A DNA stretch of 64,000 bases from Streptomyces sp. NRRL S-646. GTDB lineage: Bacteria > Actinomycetota > Actinomycetes > Streptomycetales > Streptomycetaceae. The notes below the pieces were generated by a model. The model saw only the letters and a list, made by a program, of their open reading frames with translations. It was not told the origin of the DNA and did not search any database. Location of the stretch: positions 372,001 through 436,000 of the forward strand of contig NZ_JODC01000009.1 of NCBI RefSeq assembly GCF_000720765.1. The letters run 5' to 3'. The position numbers and the translations under genes are program-made. Positions 8,465 to 17,456 of this stretch are shown here, piece after piece (the first letter of the stretch is position 1; every line of letters starts with the position of its first letter).

Positions 8465-9462
8465 ACCGTCACCGCTTCCCCGGCGGCAGGTCCGAAACGC
8501 CGCCGGTAGGCCGACGGGCTGAGTCCCGTCTCGCGCCGCACGAGAGCGCGCAGGTTGGCCGCGGTCCCGAGGCCGCTCCTGGCGGCCACCACGTCGAGCC
8601 GCTCCTCCCCCCGCTCGATCAGCCGGCAGGCGAGCGCCACCCTCTCCCCCGTCAGCCAGGCCAGCGGAGTCGTACCGAGTTCGGCCCGGAAGCGGCGGTG
8701 GAGCGTGGCGGGGGAGACGGCCGCGCGGGCCGCCAGGTCCGCCACCGTCAGGGGCTCCCCCAGCCGCTCCTGCGCCCACGCCAGCAGCGGGCCGAGCGAC
8801 TCGTCCGGCACCTGGGGTACCGGCCGCTCCACGAACTGCCGCTGCCCGCCGTCGCGGTGGGCGGCGAACACCAGCCGCCGCGACACGGCGTTGGCGATCT
8901 CGGCGCCGTGGTCCCTGCGGACCACGTACAGGCCGAGGTCGAGCGCGGCCGCGCTGCCGGCCGCGGTCAGGATGTCGCCCTCGTCGACGAAGAGGACATC
9001 CGGCTCCAGACGGACCTGCGGGTGCAGCTCGCGGAAGACATCGGCCCACATCCAGTGCGTGGTGGCCCGGCGGCCGTCCAGGAGCCCGGCCTCGGCGAGC
9101 GCGAAGCTGCCGGTGCACAGGCTCAGGACGCGGGCGCCACGCGCGTGCGTGCGGCGGATCGCGTCCAGTACGGCGGCACCGCGCGGTACGACGTTGTCGG
9201 GGCGGCCGGGCACGACGAGGGTGTCCGCGTCGTCCACGGCGTCCAGGCCGGGCACCCCGGTCAGCGTGAAGAAGCCGTGGTTCATGCGCACCTCGGGGGT
9301 GGGCGTGCACAGCGTCACCTCGTAGAGCGGGCCGGGGAGCCCGAGTTCGGGCCGCGGCAGCCCGAACAGCTCGGTGACGACGCCGACTTCGAAGGGGTTG
9401 GTGCCCGCGTCGACGATCACGGCGACCTGGTGCGGGCGGCGGTGCGAGGATCCTTGCGGCAC
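8461..9462 (-). CDS. GlxA-family AraC regulator with DJ-1/PfpI domain
   Basis: 333 residues: an N-terminal DJ-1/PfpI-like sensor domain (about 12-185), with the nucleophile-elbow Cys at about 116 in LSLCTGSFALAEAGLL, followed by a double-HTH AraC domain (about 225-325; LAARAAVSPATLHRRFRAELG and LGTAANLRALVRRETGLSPSAYRRRF). Members sense small metabolites and control catabolic genes. It is divergent from a cupin gene with only 44 bp between starts, so the cupin gene is a likely target. The 3' end overlaps the LURP-one gene. Confidence 0.9.
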   Translation of the reverse strand: MPQGSSHRRPHQVAVIVDAGTNPFEVGVVTELFGLPRPELGLPGPLYEVTLCTPTPEVRMNHGFFTLTGVPGLDAVDDADTLVVPGRPDNVVPRGAAVLDAIRRTHARGARVLSLCTGSFALAEAGLLDGRRATTHWMWADVFRELHPQVRLEPDVLFVDEGDILTAAGSAAALDLGLYVVRRDHGAEIANAVSRRLVFAAHRDGGQRQFVERPVPQVPDESLGPLLAWAQERLGEPLTVADLAARAAVSPATLHRRFRAELGTTPLAWLTGERVALACRLIERGEERLDVVAARSGLGTAANLRALVRRETGLSPSAYRRRFGPAAGEAVTV

Positions 9463-9506
9463 ATGCGATTTCTAGCACTCGTGCGACCGCCTGGCCACCG
9501 CCGACG

Positions 9507-9908
9507 ATGACATGCATGAGCAGCGAACCCATCTCCCTGGACCAGGCCCTCGCTACCTTCACCGAGCAGTGGAGCCCGCGCATCGTCACGACCGTCAACG
9601 ACTACGACGTACGTGTTGCGAAGGTCGAGGGCGAACACGTGTGGCACGTCCACGACCACACCGACGAGTTCTTCCTGGTCCTGGAGGGCGAACTCCACAT
9701 CTCCCTGCGCGAGCCGGCAGGCGAGCGCACGGTGACGCTCCCCAAGGGCTCGGTCTTCACCGTCCCGCGCGGCACCGAACACAAGCCGCACGCGCGCGTG
9801 CCCGCCGAGATCCTGGTCCTCGAACCCACCGGCACCCTCTCGGTGGGCGACCGGCACGACGAGGTCCCCGCGCATGTGGACGCGACGACCGGCCACGCCC
9901 TGAGCTGA
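9507..9908 (+). CDS. Single-domain cupin protein
   Basis: The 133-residue product is one cupin barrel. Motif 1 ligands are visible as HVHDHTDEFFLVLEGEL (two His, Glu) and motif 2 as PRGTEHKPHA. This is a metal-binding fold used by small dioxygenases, isomerases and sensors; no reaction can be assigned. Two starts are possible, ATG 9507 and ATG 9516 (reading MSSEP), three codons apart; neither has a clear ribosome site. The divergent GlxA regulator is 44 bp away, so shared regulation is likely. Confidence 0.82.
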   Translation: MTCMSSEPISLDQALATFTEQWSPRIVTTVNDYDVRVAKVEGEHVWHVHDHTDEFFLVLEGELHISLREPAGERTVTLPKGSVFTVPRGTEHKPHARVPAEILVLEPTGTLSVGDRHDEVPAHVDATTGHALS

Positions 9909-10053
9909 CCGGAGCCCGGAATCGACGGGGCCAACGGGTGTCCCGGAGTTGAACTTCGCGTTGCCGTACGGAAGTTGACCAACCAATGTGACGGGCCCCG
10001 AGTCGGACGTTGCGTAAGTCGCACGCTGCGCACGTTCCTCCCGGAGGTTTCCC

Positions 10054-10914
10054 ATGCACGCTCGTACCGTCCGCCGCCGCCTGACACGCGCCGTCCCAGC
10101 GGTGACGCTGGCCCTCGGCGCGGCCCTGGCCGTACCGCTCACGCTGGCCGGCACCGCCGACGCCGCGACGACGCCGGCCACCGCCGCGGTCAACCAGTCC
10201 GACTGGCAGCTCACCTACAAGGCCGCCCCCGGCCAGACCAACAAGGCCACCGTCACCGCCTCGCTCACCGCGGCCCGCACGGGCATCACCTACGTCATCG
10301 ACGACGTGGTCCCGATCAGCGCGGGCCACGACTGCACGTACCCTTCCGCGTCCGACCACACGAAGGTCTCCTGCACGGTCACGTTCGTGGACAGCCAGGA
10401 CCCGTACCCGGGGCTGGTCGTCGATCTCGGCGACCGGGGCGACACGCTCGCGTACGACAACGCCACCGACCAGATCTACACGTACGCCGAGATATCGCTG
10501 GGCGCCGGCAACGACAGGGCGACCGACTCCGGCCGCCTCGACGGCGCTTATGTCTCGGGCGACGCGGGCAGCGACACCATCACCGTGGGCGCGGAGGGCC
10601 TGGCCTGGGGCGGCGACGGCAACGACACGATCACCGCGAGCGGCGGCGACAACATCGTGCAGGGCGGCAAGGGCGACGACACGCTGCACGGCGGCAACGG
10701 GGCCCAGTACCTGTCCGGCGACGACGGCAACGACACGATCACCGGCGGAGCCGGCGCCGACACCCTGAACGGCGGCAGGGGCAACGACGTCCTGTACGGC
10801 AACGGCGGCAACGACAAGCTGTACGGCAACAGCGGGAACGACAGGCTGTACGGCGGCCCGGGCAGCGACACGCTCTCCGGCGGCCCGGGCACGGATGTGA
10901 TCCGCCAGGGCTGA
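10054..10914 (+). CDS. Secreted calcium-binding protein with RTX (hemolysin-type) nonapeptide repeats
   Basis: 286 residues with a Sec signal peptide (RRRLTRAVPAVT..., cleavage after TADAA near residue 38). After a beta-rich N-terminal domain containing one Cys pair (about 90-112), the C-terminal half is built of GGxGxDxLx-like nonapeptides (for example GGRGNDVLYGNGGNDKLYG), about eight to ten units, which coordinate Ca2+ as a parallel beta roll. RTX proteins in Gram-positives are exported by Sec and fold outside on calcium. Function unknown; no catalytic domain is visible. GGAGG (10043-10047) seven bases upstream fixes the start. Confidence 0.85.
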   Translation: MHARTVRRRLTRAVPAVTLALGAALAVPLTLAGTADAATTPATAAVNQSDWQLTYKAAPGQTNKATVTASLTAARTGITYVIDDVVPISAGHDCTYPSASDHTKVSCTVTFVDSQDPYPGLVVDLGDRGDTLAYDNATDQIYTYAEISLGAGNDRATDSGRLDGAYVSGDAGSDTITVGAEGLAWGGDGNDTITASGGDNIVQGGKGDDTLHGGNGAQYLSGDDGNDTITGGAGADTLNGGRGNDVLYGNGGNDKLYGNSGNDRLYGGPGSDTLSGGPGTDVIRQG

Positions 10915-10993
10915 CGGCCGACGGGGACGTGTCCGTCCGCCTCGCGGTGGAGGGGACGGACCGCCTTCCGTCGGTCCTTGCGGGCATGGACGG

Positions 10994-11248
10994 TCAGACG
11001 CCGTAACCGTCGCTGTAGCCGTCGCGCCGGTGGTGGTGGGTCCCCTCCTCGTCGATGACGGGCGTGCTGGGTGGCACCATCACACGGCGGCGGCGGGCGA
11101 TGCTGCTGAAGGTGCTGACGCCGATCAGTCCGACGATCATGAGGATGATGCCGACCAGGTCGAGGTTGACCCCCTGCATGTGCCAGTCGGTCGCGAACGT
11201 GAGGATGGCTCCCACGGCGATGAGGATGATGCATCCGCCGAGGCCCAT
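10994..11248 (-). CDS. Small membrane protein (DUF6458-like)
   Basis: 84 residues with two closely spaced membrane helices (about 3-19 and 28-45: ILIAVGAILTFATDW and LVGIILMIVGLIGVSTF) followed by a basic RRRR cytoplasmic edge and a His/Asp/Gly-rich hydrophilic tail. This is the layout of the DUF6458 family, common in actinomycetes and of unknown function. A strong AGGGAGG site precedes the ATG. Downstream of the aminopeptidase gene on the same strand but 161 bp apart. Confidence 0.75.
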   Translation of the reverse strand: MGLGGCIILIAVGAILTFATDWHMQGVNLDLVGIILMIVGLIGVSTFSSIARRRRVMVPPSTPVIDEEGTHHHRRDGYSDGYGV

Positions 11249-11409
11249 GAGCTGTCGCCTCCCTGTGCGGTCCGGAGCTGCCGGTGTTCCGGCCGACTCC
11301 GGGTACCCGCAGGCCCGTTGCCCATGCGGAGGCCGCCGCTCACGTCGCAGCGACTCGCGTCACATCACGTCGACGTAGCACCTGCGCAGGGGGACCGGCG
11401 CCCGGGAAG

Positions 11410-12702
11410 CTACCCCTCCAGGAACGCCACCAGGGCGTTGGCCAGCAGATACGGGTCGTCCGCGCCGCACAGCTCGCGGGCGCTGTGCATCGACAGGATC
11501 GCGACGCCGATGTCGACGGTCTTGATGCCGTGCCGGGCCGCGGTGATCGGGCCGATCGTCGTGCCGCAGGGCATGGAGTTGTTGGAGACGAAGGACTGGA
11601 AGGGGACGTTCGCCTTCTCGCAGGCGGCGGCGAAGACCGCGCGGCCCGAACCGTCCGTGGCGTAGCGGTTGTTGACGTTGACCTTGAGGATCGGACCGCC
11701 GTTGACCCGGGGGTGGTGCGTCGGGTCGTGCCGCTCCGCGTAGTTGGGGTGGACCGCGTGACCGGTGTCCGACGACAGGCACACCGTGCCCGCGAAGGCT
11801 CTCGCCCGGTCCTCGAACGAGCCCCCGCGCGCGAACACCGACCGCTCCAGCACGCTGCCGAGCAGCGGCCCGTCCGCGCCCGTGTCCGACTGCGAGCCGT
11901 TCTCCTCGTGGTCGAAGGCGGCCAGCACGGGGATGTAGGGAAGGTCCCCGGAAGAAACCGCCGTCAGCGCGGCCACCGCCGCGTGCACGGACAGCAGGTT
12001 GTCCATGCGCGGTCCCGCGAGCAGCTCCTTGTCGCGGCCCAGGTAGGCCGACGGCTCCACGGAGTGCGTCATCAGGTCCCAGCCGGTGACCTCGCCCGCC
12101 GGCAGCCCCGCACTCTCCTCCAGGAAGGCGATCAGGTCCCCGTCGCGCACATCGCTGCCCAGACCCCAGATGGGCGTCAGATGGCGCTGCTTGTCGAGCT
12201 TGAGGCCCTCCGCGGACACCGAACGGTCCAGGTGGATGGCGAGCTGGGGAACCCTGAGGAGCGGCCGGTCGACGTTCACCAGCCGCGTCGAGCCGTCCCG
12301 CAGGGTCAGCCGGCCGGCCAGGCCCAGGTCGCGGTCGAGCCAGGAGTTGAGCAGCGGCCCGCCGTAGATCTCCACCGCCACCTGGCGCCAGCCGTGCGCT
12401 CCGGTGTCGGGCAGCGGCTTGACCCGCAGGTTCGGGGAGTCGGTGTGTGCGCCGACGATGCGGAACGGCGTGTGGGGCGCCGCGCCCTCGGGGACGTACC
12501 AGGCCACGATCGCGCCGCCGCGCAGCACATACCTGCCGCCGGTTGTCCCGTCCCAGGCGTCCGTCTCCGCGACCTGCCTGAACCCTGCCTTCTCCAGCCG
12601 CTCGGCGGCGCTCGCCACCGCGTGGTACGGCGACGGGCTGGCCGTCAGGAAGGACATGAGGTCGTCGGTGTGGCCGCGGTCGAAGCGGGGGGGTTCGCTC
12701 AT
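11410..12702 (-). CDS. M18 family aminopeptidase
   Basis: A 430-residue zinc aminopeptidase (aspartyl aminopeptidase/ApeB type) that removes N-terminal residues from peptides in the cytoplasm. Metal-site motifs are visible in order: GAHTDSPNLRVKP, DHEENGSQSDTGADG, SSDTGHAVHPNY and the closing MHSARELCG. Start: AAGGTG six bases before ATG 12702 supports this codon over the in-frame GTG at 12711, which overlaps that ribosome site. The gene is downstream of the acyl-CoA dehydrogenase on the same strand, but a 14-bp hairpin between them makes it a separate unit. Confidence 0.9.
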   Translation of the reverse strand: MSEPPRFDRGHTDDLMSFLTASPSPYHAVASAAERLEKAGFRQVAETDAWDGTTGGRYVLRGGAIVAWYVPEGAAPHTPFRIVGAHTDSPNLRVKPLPDTGAHGWRQVAVEIYGGPLLNSWLDRDLGLAGRLTLRDGSTRLVNVDRPLLRVPQLAIHLDRSVSAEGLKLDKQRHLTPIWGLGSDVRDGDLIAFLEESAGLPAGEVTGWDLMTHSVEPSAYLGRDKELLAGPRMDNLLSVHAAVAALTAVSSGDLPYIPVLAAFDHEENGSQSDTGADGPLLGSVLERSVFARGGSFEDRARAFAGTVCLSSDTGHAVHPNYAERHDPTHHPRVNGGPILKVNVNNRYATDGSGRAVFAAACEKANVPFQSFVSNNSMPCGTTIGPITAARHGIKTVDIGVAILSMHSARELCGADDPYLLANALVAFLEG

Positions 12703-12723
12703 GGGGTTCACCTTAACGACGTA

Positions 12724-12760
12724 CGAGGGCCCGCTCCTCGTGATGGGGAGCGGGCCCTCG
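12724..12760 (-). terminator. Terminator of the acyl-CoA dehydrogenase gene
   Basis: Perfect 14-bp stem (CGAGGGCCCGCTCC at 12724-12737, complement at 12747-12760) with a 9-nt loop, 42 bp past the acyl-CoA dehydrogenase stop and just upstream of the aminopeptidase start. Confidence 0.8.
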
Positions 12761-12801
12761 TGAGGGCGATGTGGAATTCTGGCTACCCAGAACCGGAAAG
12801 G

Positions 12802-14628
12802 TTAGAACGCCGCCTCGTCCAGCTCCATCAGGTCCAGCTCGACGTTCTCGGCGAGCTTGCGGGCGCCGGTGACCCCCGGCAGGACGTTGGCAGCGAAGAA
12901 CTTCGCCGCCGCGATCTTGCCCGTGTAGAACGCCTTGTCCTTGGCGGAGGCCGTCGGAAGCTTCTCGGCGGCGATCGCGGCACCCTTGAGCAGCAGGTAT
13001 CCGACGACCACGTCACCTGAGGCCATCAGCAGGCGGGTGGTGTTCAGACCCACCTTGTAGATGTTCTTGACGTCCTGCTCGGTCGCCGCGAGGTCGGTCA
13101 GCATCAGGCCGACGATGGCCTCCAGCTCGACGGCGGCCTTCGCGAGGTGCTCGCGGGCGCCGGCCAGGTCCTCGCCGCCCTCGCCGAGCGCCAGGAACTT
13201 CTTGATGTCCTCGGCGAGCGAGTTCAGCGCCGCGCCCTGGTTGCGGACGATCTTCCGGAAGAAGTAGTCCTGGCCCTGGATCGCGGTGGTGCCCTCGTAC
13301 AGGGTGTCGATCTTGGCGTCGCGGATGTACTGCTCGATCGGGTACTCCTGCAGGAAGCCGGAGCCGCCGAAGGTCTGCAGCGACTGGGCGAGCTGCTCGT
13401 AGCCCTTCTCGGAGCCGTAGCCCTTGACGATCGGCAGGAGCAGGTCGTTCAGGGCCTCCAGCGCCTTGAAGTCCTCGCCCGCGGCCTCCTTGACCTGGAT
13501 CTCGTCCTGGATGGAGGCGGTGTAGAGCACCAGCGCGCGCATGCCCTCCGCGTACGCCTTCTGCGTCATCAGCGAGCGGCGGACGTCCGGGTGGTGCGTG
13601 ATGGTGACCTTGGGCGCGGTCTTGTCCATGAAGTTCGCGAGGTCCGGACCCTGGACGCGCTCCTTGGCGTACTCGAGAGCGTTGAGGTAGCCGGTGGACA
13701 GCGTGGAGATCGCCTTCGTGCCGACCATCATGCGGGCGAACTCGATGATGCGGAACATCTGGCGGATGCCGTCGTGCTTGTCGCCGATCAGCCAGCCCTT
13801 GGCGGGGTGCTGGTCGCCGAAGGTCATCTCGCAGGTGTTGGAGGCCTTCAGGCCCATCTTGTGCTCGACGTTCGTCGCGTACACGCCGTTGCGCTCGCCC
13901 AGCTCGCCGGTCTCGAAGTCGAAGAGGTACTTCGGGACGAGGAAGAGGGACAGGCCCTTGGTGCCGGGGCCGGCGCCCTCGGGGCGGGCGAGGACGTAGT
14001 GGAGGATGTTCTCCTCCATGTCGTGCTCACCGGAGGTGATGAAGCGCTTCACGCCCTCGATGTGCCAGGAGCCGTCCTCCTGCTGGATCGCCTTGGTGCG
14101 GCCGGCGCCGACGTCCGAACCGGCGTCGGGCTCGGTGAGCACCATGGTGGAGCCCCAGGTCTTCTCCACGGCGATCTTGGCTATGTGCTTCTGGACCTCG
14201 TTGCCCTCGTCGAAGAGGATGCCGGCGAACGCCGGGCCGGAGGCGTACATCCACACGGCCGGGTTCGAGCCGAGCAGGAGCTCCGCGTACGCCCAGATCA
14301 GGGAGCGCGGGGAGGTGGTGCCGCCGATCTCCTCGGGCAGGCCCAGGCGCCAGTACTCCGAGTCCATGAAGGCCTTGTAGCTCTTCTTGAAGGACGCCGG
14401 GACCGGGGCGGTGTTCGTCTCCGGGTCGAAGACCGGCGGGTTGCGGTCTGCGTCCGCGAAGGACTCCGCCAGCTCGTTCTCCGCGAGGCGGGTCAGCTCC
14501 TCGAGGATGCTCTTGGCGGTGTCGACGTCCATCTCCTCGAACGGGCCGGTGCCGTACAGCTTGTCCCGACCGAGGACTTCGAAGAGGTTGAACTCGATGT
14601 CGCGCAGATTCGACTTGTAGTGCCCCAT
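12802..14628 (-). CDS. Acyl-CoA dehydrogenase, long (FadE5-like) type
   Basis: 608 residues, an FAD enzyme that introduces the alpha-beta double bond in acyl-CoA beta-oxidation. It has the extended architecture of long/very-long-chain type dehydrogenases: N-terminal helical domain, FAD-contacting middle strand domain ([17 protein letters not shown], about residues 157-173), C-terminal helical domain with the catalytic-base region [15 protein letters not shown] (about 465-480), and an extra C-terminal helical extension of about 110 residues. The start is fixed by [13 protein letters not shown], the usual family N-terminus. The promoter region contains a candidate TACC-N4-GGTA operator. Terminated by the hairpin at 12724-12760. 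Confidence 0.9.
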   Translation of the reverse strand: MGHYKSNLRDIEFNLFEVLGRDKLYGTGPFEEMDVDTAKSILEELTRLAENELAESFADADRNPPVFDPETNTAPVPASFKKSYKAFMDSEYWRLGLPEEIGGTTSPRSLIWAYAELLLGSNPAVWMYASGPAFAGILFDEGNEVQKHIAKIAVEKTWGSTMVLTEPDAGSDVGAGRTKAIQQEDGSWHIEGVKRFITSGEHDMEENILHYVLARPEGAGPGTKGLSLFLVPKYLFDFETGELGERNGVYATNVEHKMGLKASNTCEMTFGDQHPAKGWLIGDKHDGIRQMFRIIEFARMMVGTKAISTLSTGYLNALEYAKERVQGPDLANFMDKTAPKVTITHHPDVRRSLMTQKAYAEGMRALVLYTASIQDEIQVKEAAGEDFKALEALNDLLLPIVKGYGSEKGYEQLAQSLQTFGGSGFLQEYPIEQYIRDAKIDTLYEGTTAIQGQDYFFRKIVRNQGAALNSLAEDIKKFLALGEGGEDLAGAREHLAKAAVELEAIVGLMLTDLAATEQDVKNIYKVGLNTTRLLMASGDVVVGYLLLKGAAIAAEKLPTASAKDKAFYTGKIAAAKFFAANVLPGVTGARKLAENVELDLMELDEAAF

Positions 14629-14715
14629 GGCGACGGCTCCGTTAGAGAAATCGGCGAGGCACCGGGTGTAGCTCCTCGCGCTAGTTCACGTACCAACAAG
14701 TAGCTACGATGATGC

Positions 14716-14727
14716 TACCCGTCGGTA
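14716..14727 (-). promoter_or_regulatory. Candidate operator/promoter of the acyl-CoA dehydrogenase gene
   Basis: On the minus strand TTGCTT is followed 18 bases later by CATCAT, and the spacer contains the dyad TACC-GACG-GGTA. The dyad overlaps the putative promoter 90 bp before the start codon, which suits a TetR-family fatty-acid regulator. This is inference from position and symmetry. Confidence 0.4.
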
Positions 14728-14777
14728 ATAAGAAGCAACCCCGAATGGGTCATCTGTGACTCAGTACTCTTGCGCTC

Positions 14778-15245
14778 ATGTACGGCTACGACCAGAACGT
14801 GGGTGCGGGTGCTCAGCAGCAGTACGCCCAGCCGCAGCAGGGCCCCGGCGGTTACGGGCAGCAGCAGCCGCTGTATCCCGAGCCGTCCCCGCCGTCCCTC
14901 GCGGACGCGGTACGGGCCTTCACCACCGGCCAGCTGTCCGCGGAGGACTTCCAGCAGGTCTTCGCGACCTCGAAGGTCTACTGCCCGCGCGGCGACAACC
15001 CCGGTTTCCTCGCCCTGCACAACACGCAGCAGCCGGTGATCCCGATGTTCACCTCGCTCAAGGAGCTGCGCCGGTACGCGGGCAAGGAGTCCAAGTACTT
15101 CGTGATCACGGGGGCCGAGGTCATCGATCTGCTCCCCACCGGCTACGGCTTCGTCCTCGACATGGAGGGCGAGCACCGAATGGTCTTCGACGCGAAGGCC
15201 GTGGAGCAGATGGTCGAGTTCGCGATGCGCAGAATGTACGGCTGA
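14778..15245 (+). CDS. SseB-like domain protein
   Basis: 155 residues. The first 45 are a Gln/Gly/Tyr/Pro-rich disordered tail (QQQYAQPQQGPGGYGQQQ). The rest is one SseB N-terminal-type domain: LADAVRAFTTGQLSAEDFQQVF, a strand pair VIPMFTSLKELRRY and the closing MVFDAKAVEQMVEFAMRRM. The domain is widespread in actinobacteria next to secretion or envelope genes, but its biochemical role is unknown. Divergent from the acyl-CoA dehydrogenase gene with 149 bp between starts; followed by its own hairpin terminator. Confidence 0.75.
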   Translation: MYGYDQNVGAGAQQQYAQPQQGPGGYGQQQPLYPEPSPPSLADAVRAFTTGQLSAEDFQQVFATSKVYCPRGDNPGFLALHNTQQPVIPMFTSLKELRRYAGKESKYFVITGAEVIDLLPTGYGFVLDMEGEHRMVFDAKAVEQMVEFAMRRMYG

Positions 15246-15260
15246 CACCCGCCTGCCGGA

Positions 15261-15284
15261 GCCCGGAGGGAATGCCCTCCGGGC
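15261..15284 (+). terminator. Terminator of the SseB-like gene
   Basis: Perfect 10-bp stem GCCCGGAGGG/CCCTCCGGGC with a 4-nt loop followed by TTTCTCTGTT, 15 bp after the stop. Confidence 0.85.
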
Positions 15285-15307
15285 TTTCTCTGTTACGGGT
15301 GGCAGAA

Positions 15308-15323
15308 AGTTCAATGCTCAACT
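15308..15323. promoter_or_regulatory. Candidate MarR-type operator before the pirin gene
   Basis: AGTTCAATGCTCAACT has symmetric ends (AGTT...AACT) plus two inner matching positions, in an A/T-rich stretch just upstream of the pirin ribosome site. The pattern resembles operators of redox-sensing MarR regulators; no such regulator gene is adjacent. Confidence 0.35.
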
Positions 15324-15350
15324 AAACTGGCCGCACAAGGAGGTACCGAC

Positions 15351-16322
15351 ATGCCTGCAGTGACCGTCGAGAACCCGCTGAGCCTGCCCCGTGTGGCCGC
15401 TCCGGCCGACGCCGTGGCACGTCCCGTGCTCGCTGTCACGACCGCGCCGAGCGGTTTCGAGGGCGAGGGCTTCCCGGTGCGCCGGGCGTTCGCCGGGATC
15501 AACTACAAGTACCTCGACCCGTTCATCATGATGGACCAGATGGGCGAGGTGGAGTACGCGCCGGGCGAGCCCAAGGGCACCCCCTGGCACCCGCACCGCG
15601 GCTTCGAGACCGTCACGTACATCATCGACGGGATCTTCGACCACCAGGACTCCAACGGCGGTGGCGGCACCATCACCAACGGTGACACCCAGTGGATGAC
15701 CGCGGGCTCGGGCCTGCTGCACATCGAGGCCCCGCCGGAGTCCCTCGTCATGTCCGGCGGCCTCTTCCACGGTCTGCAGCTGTGGGTGAACCTCCCGGCC
15801 AGGGACAAGATGATGGCCCCGCGCTACCAGGACATCCGCGGCGGAAACGTTCAGCTGCTGACGACCCCGGACGGCGGCGCGCTGCTGCGGGTCATCGCCG
15901 GTGAGCTCGACGGCCACCAGGGCCCCGGCATCACGCACACACCGATCACGATGATCCACGCGACGCTGGCGCCGGGTGCGGAGCTCACCCTGCCGTGGCG
16001 CGAGGACTTCAACGGCCTCGCGTACGTCCTCGCCGGCCGCGGCGCGGTCGGAGCCGAGCGCCGGCCGGTCGAGATGGGCCAGACCGCCGTGTTCGGTGCG
16101 GGCTCCGCGCTGACGGTCCGCGCGGACGAGAAGCAGGACTCGCACACCCCCGACCTGGAGGTCGTGCTGCTGGGCGGGCAGCCGATACGTGAGCCCATGG
16201 CCCACTACGGCCCCTTCGTCATGAACACCCGTGAGGAACTCCAGCAGGCCTTCGAGGACTTCCAGAAGGGCCGGCTGGGGACCGTCCCGGCCGTGCACGG
16301 GATGACCGAGGGCGGCCTGTAG
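15351..16322 (+). CDS. Pirin family protein
   Basis: 323 residues forming a bicupin. The N-terminal barrel carries the metal-site residues in WHPHRGFETVTYIIDG (about residues 76-91; His-x-His) and GSGLLHIEAPPE (about 119-130). The C-terminal pirin domain includes LPWREDFNGLAYVLAGRG. Some bacterial pirins are quercetin 2,3-dioxygenases, others bind pyruvate dehydrogenase E1; which applies is not readable. A near-perfect AAGGAGGT (15337-15344) stands seven bases before the ATG, suggesting high translation. The promoter overlaps a dyad (15308-15323), consistent with stress-inducible control. Confidence 0.88.
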   Translation: MPAVTVENPLSLPRVAAPADAVARPVLAVTTAPSGFEGEGFPVRRAFAGINYKYLDPFIMMDQMGEVEYAPGEPKGTPWHPHRGFETVTYIIDGIFDHQDSNGGGGTITNGDTQWMTAGSGLLHIEAPPESLVMSGGLFHGLQLWVNLPARDKMMAPRYQDIRGGNVQLLTTPDGGALLRVIAGELDGHQGPGITHTPITMIHATLAPGAELTLPWREDFNGLAYVLAGRGAVGAERRPVEMGQTAVFGAGSALTVRADEKQDSHTPDLEVVLLGGQPIREPMAHYGPFVMNTREELQQAFEDFQKGRLGTVPAVHGMTEGGL

Positions 16323-16409
16323 GACCGTGCGCGGGCGGACTGCCGGGTTCTCACCCGGCTGGTCCGTCCGCGCAGGACACCGCGCGGGCGGGCGTGATGC
16401 GCTGGACGG

Positions 16410-17456
16410 GTGCAGCTTCTTCCCGATCCCGTCCGGCGGCTCGCTGCCTGGTGCGCCATCATCCTGTTGGTGGCCGGGGTGGTCTATGTCGGGATCCTGC
16501 TGTGCTCGGCCTTGCGGACCGCCGTGGTCCCCGTGCTGCTCGCCCTGCTCGGGACCGCCCTGCTGGGGCCGCTGCACCGGCGGCTCGTCAAGGCCAGGGT
16601 CAACCGGTCCGTCGCCGCCGGACTCACCTGTGTCGCGGTCGTGGCCGTGGTCGGCGGGGCCGTGTACATCGTCGTCGCCGCGCTCATCGACACCGGTGAC
16701 CAGATCGTCGCCTCGCTGAAGGACGCGGCTCAGGGGGTCGCCGATCATTTCGGGGCCGCGGGGACCTCGCTCGACGACCTCGCCACGAACGCCAAGGACC
16801 TGCTCACCAAGTTCGGGGGGACCGCCGCCTCCAACGTCATCAGCGGGGTCAGCGTCGTCGGCGAGACCATCGCCATGGCCGTCCTGGCGCTGTTCCTCGT
16901 CTTCTTCTTCCTGCGGGACTCGCACAAGGCCGCCGACCTGATCAGGGGCATCGCTCCGGGGGAGAGCGGCGACACGCTCGAGGCCATGGCCCGCCGGGCC
17001 TACGAGGCCGTCGAGGGCTTCATGCGCGGCACCAGCGTCATCGCGCTCATCGACGCCGTCTGCATCACCCTGGGGCTGCTGGTGCTGGACGTACCCGGTG
17101 CCATCGGGCTCGGCGCGCTCGTCTTCGTCGGGGCCTTCATCCCCTACCTGGGCGCCTTCATCTCAGGCGCCGTCGCCGTGCTGGTCGCGCTCGCCGACCG
17201 TGGGTTCGTGATCGCGCTGTGGGTGCTCGGGGTGGTGCTGGCGGTCCAGGTGCTGGAGGGGCATGTGCTCACGCCGATGATCCAGAGCCGGACCGTGCAG
17301 ATGCACCCCGCGGTGGTGATGGTGGCCATCACGGCGGGGGCCTCCGTCGCCGGCGTTCTCGGCATGCTGCTCGCCGTGCCGCTCACCGCCGCCGCCTTCG
17401 GCGTCATACACGAACTGCAGGCGCGGTATCAGGTACCCGAGCCGTCGGACTCGTAG
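16410..17456 (+). CDS. AI-2E family (PerM/TqsA-like) membrane transporter
   Basis: 348 residues with about eight membrane helices: two close to the N-terminus (about 10-60), one at about 68-90, a long extracytoplasmic amphipathic segment (about 95-145), then helices including AMAVLALFLVFFFLRDSHK and the conserved FIPYLGAFISGAVAVLVA. This is the AI-2E/UPF0118 fold; members export signals or act as Na+/H+ antiporters, so substrate is open. GTG start preceded by GGACGG. The 3' end overlaps the convergent phosphatase gene by 28 bp. Confidence 0.85.
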   Translation: MQLLPDPVRRLAAWCAIILLVAGVVYVGILLCSALRTAVVPVLLALLGTALLGPLHRRLVKARVNRSVAAGLTCVAVVAVVGGAVYIVVAALIDTGDQIVASLKDAAQGVADHFGAAGTSLDDLATNAKDLLTKFGGTAASNVISGVSVVGETIAMAVLALFLVFFFLRDSHKAADLIRGIAPGESGDTLEAMARRAYEAVEGFMRGTSVIALIDAVCITLGLLVLDVPGAIGLGALVFVGAFIPYLGAFISGAVAVLVALADRGFVIALWVLGVVLAVQVLEGHVLTPMIQSRTVQMHPAVVMVAITAGASVAGVLGMLLAVPLTAAAFGVIHELQARYQVPEPSDS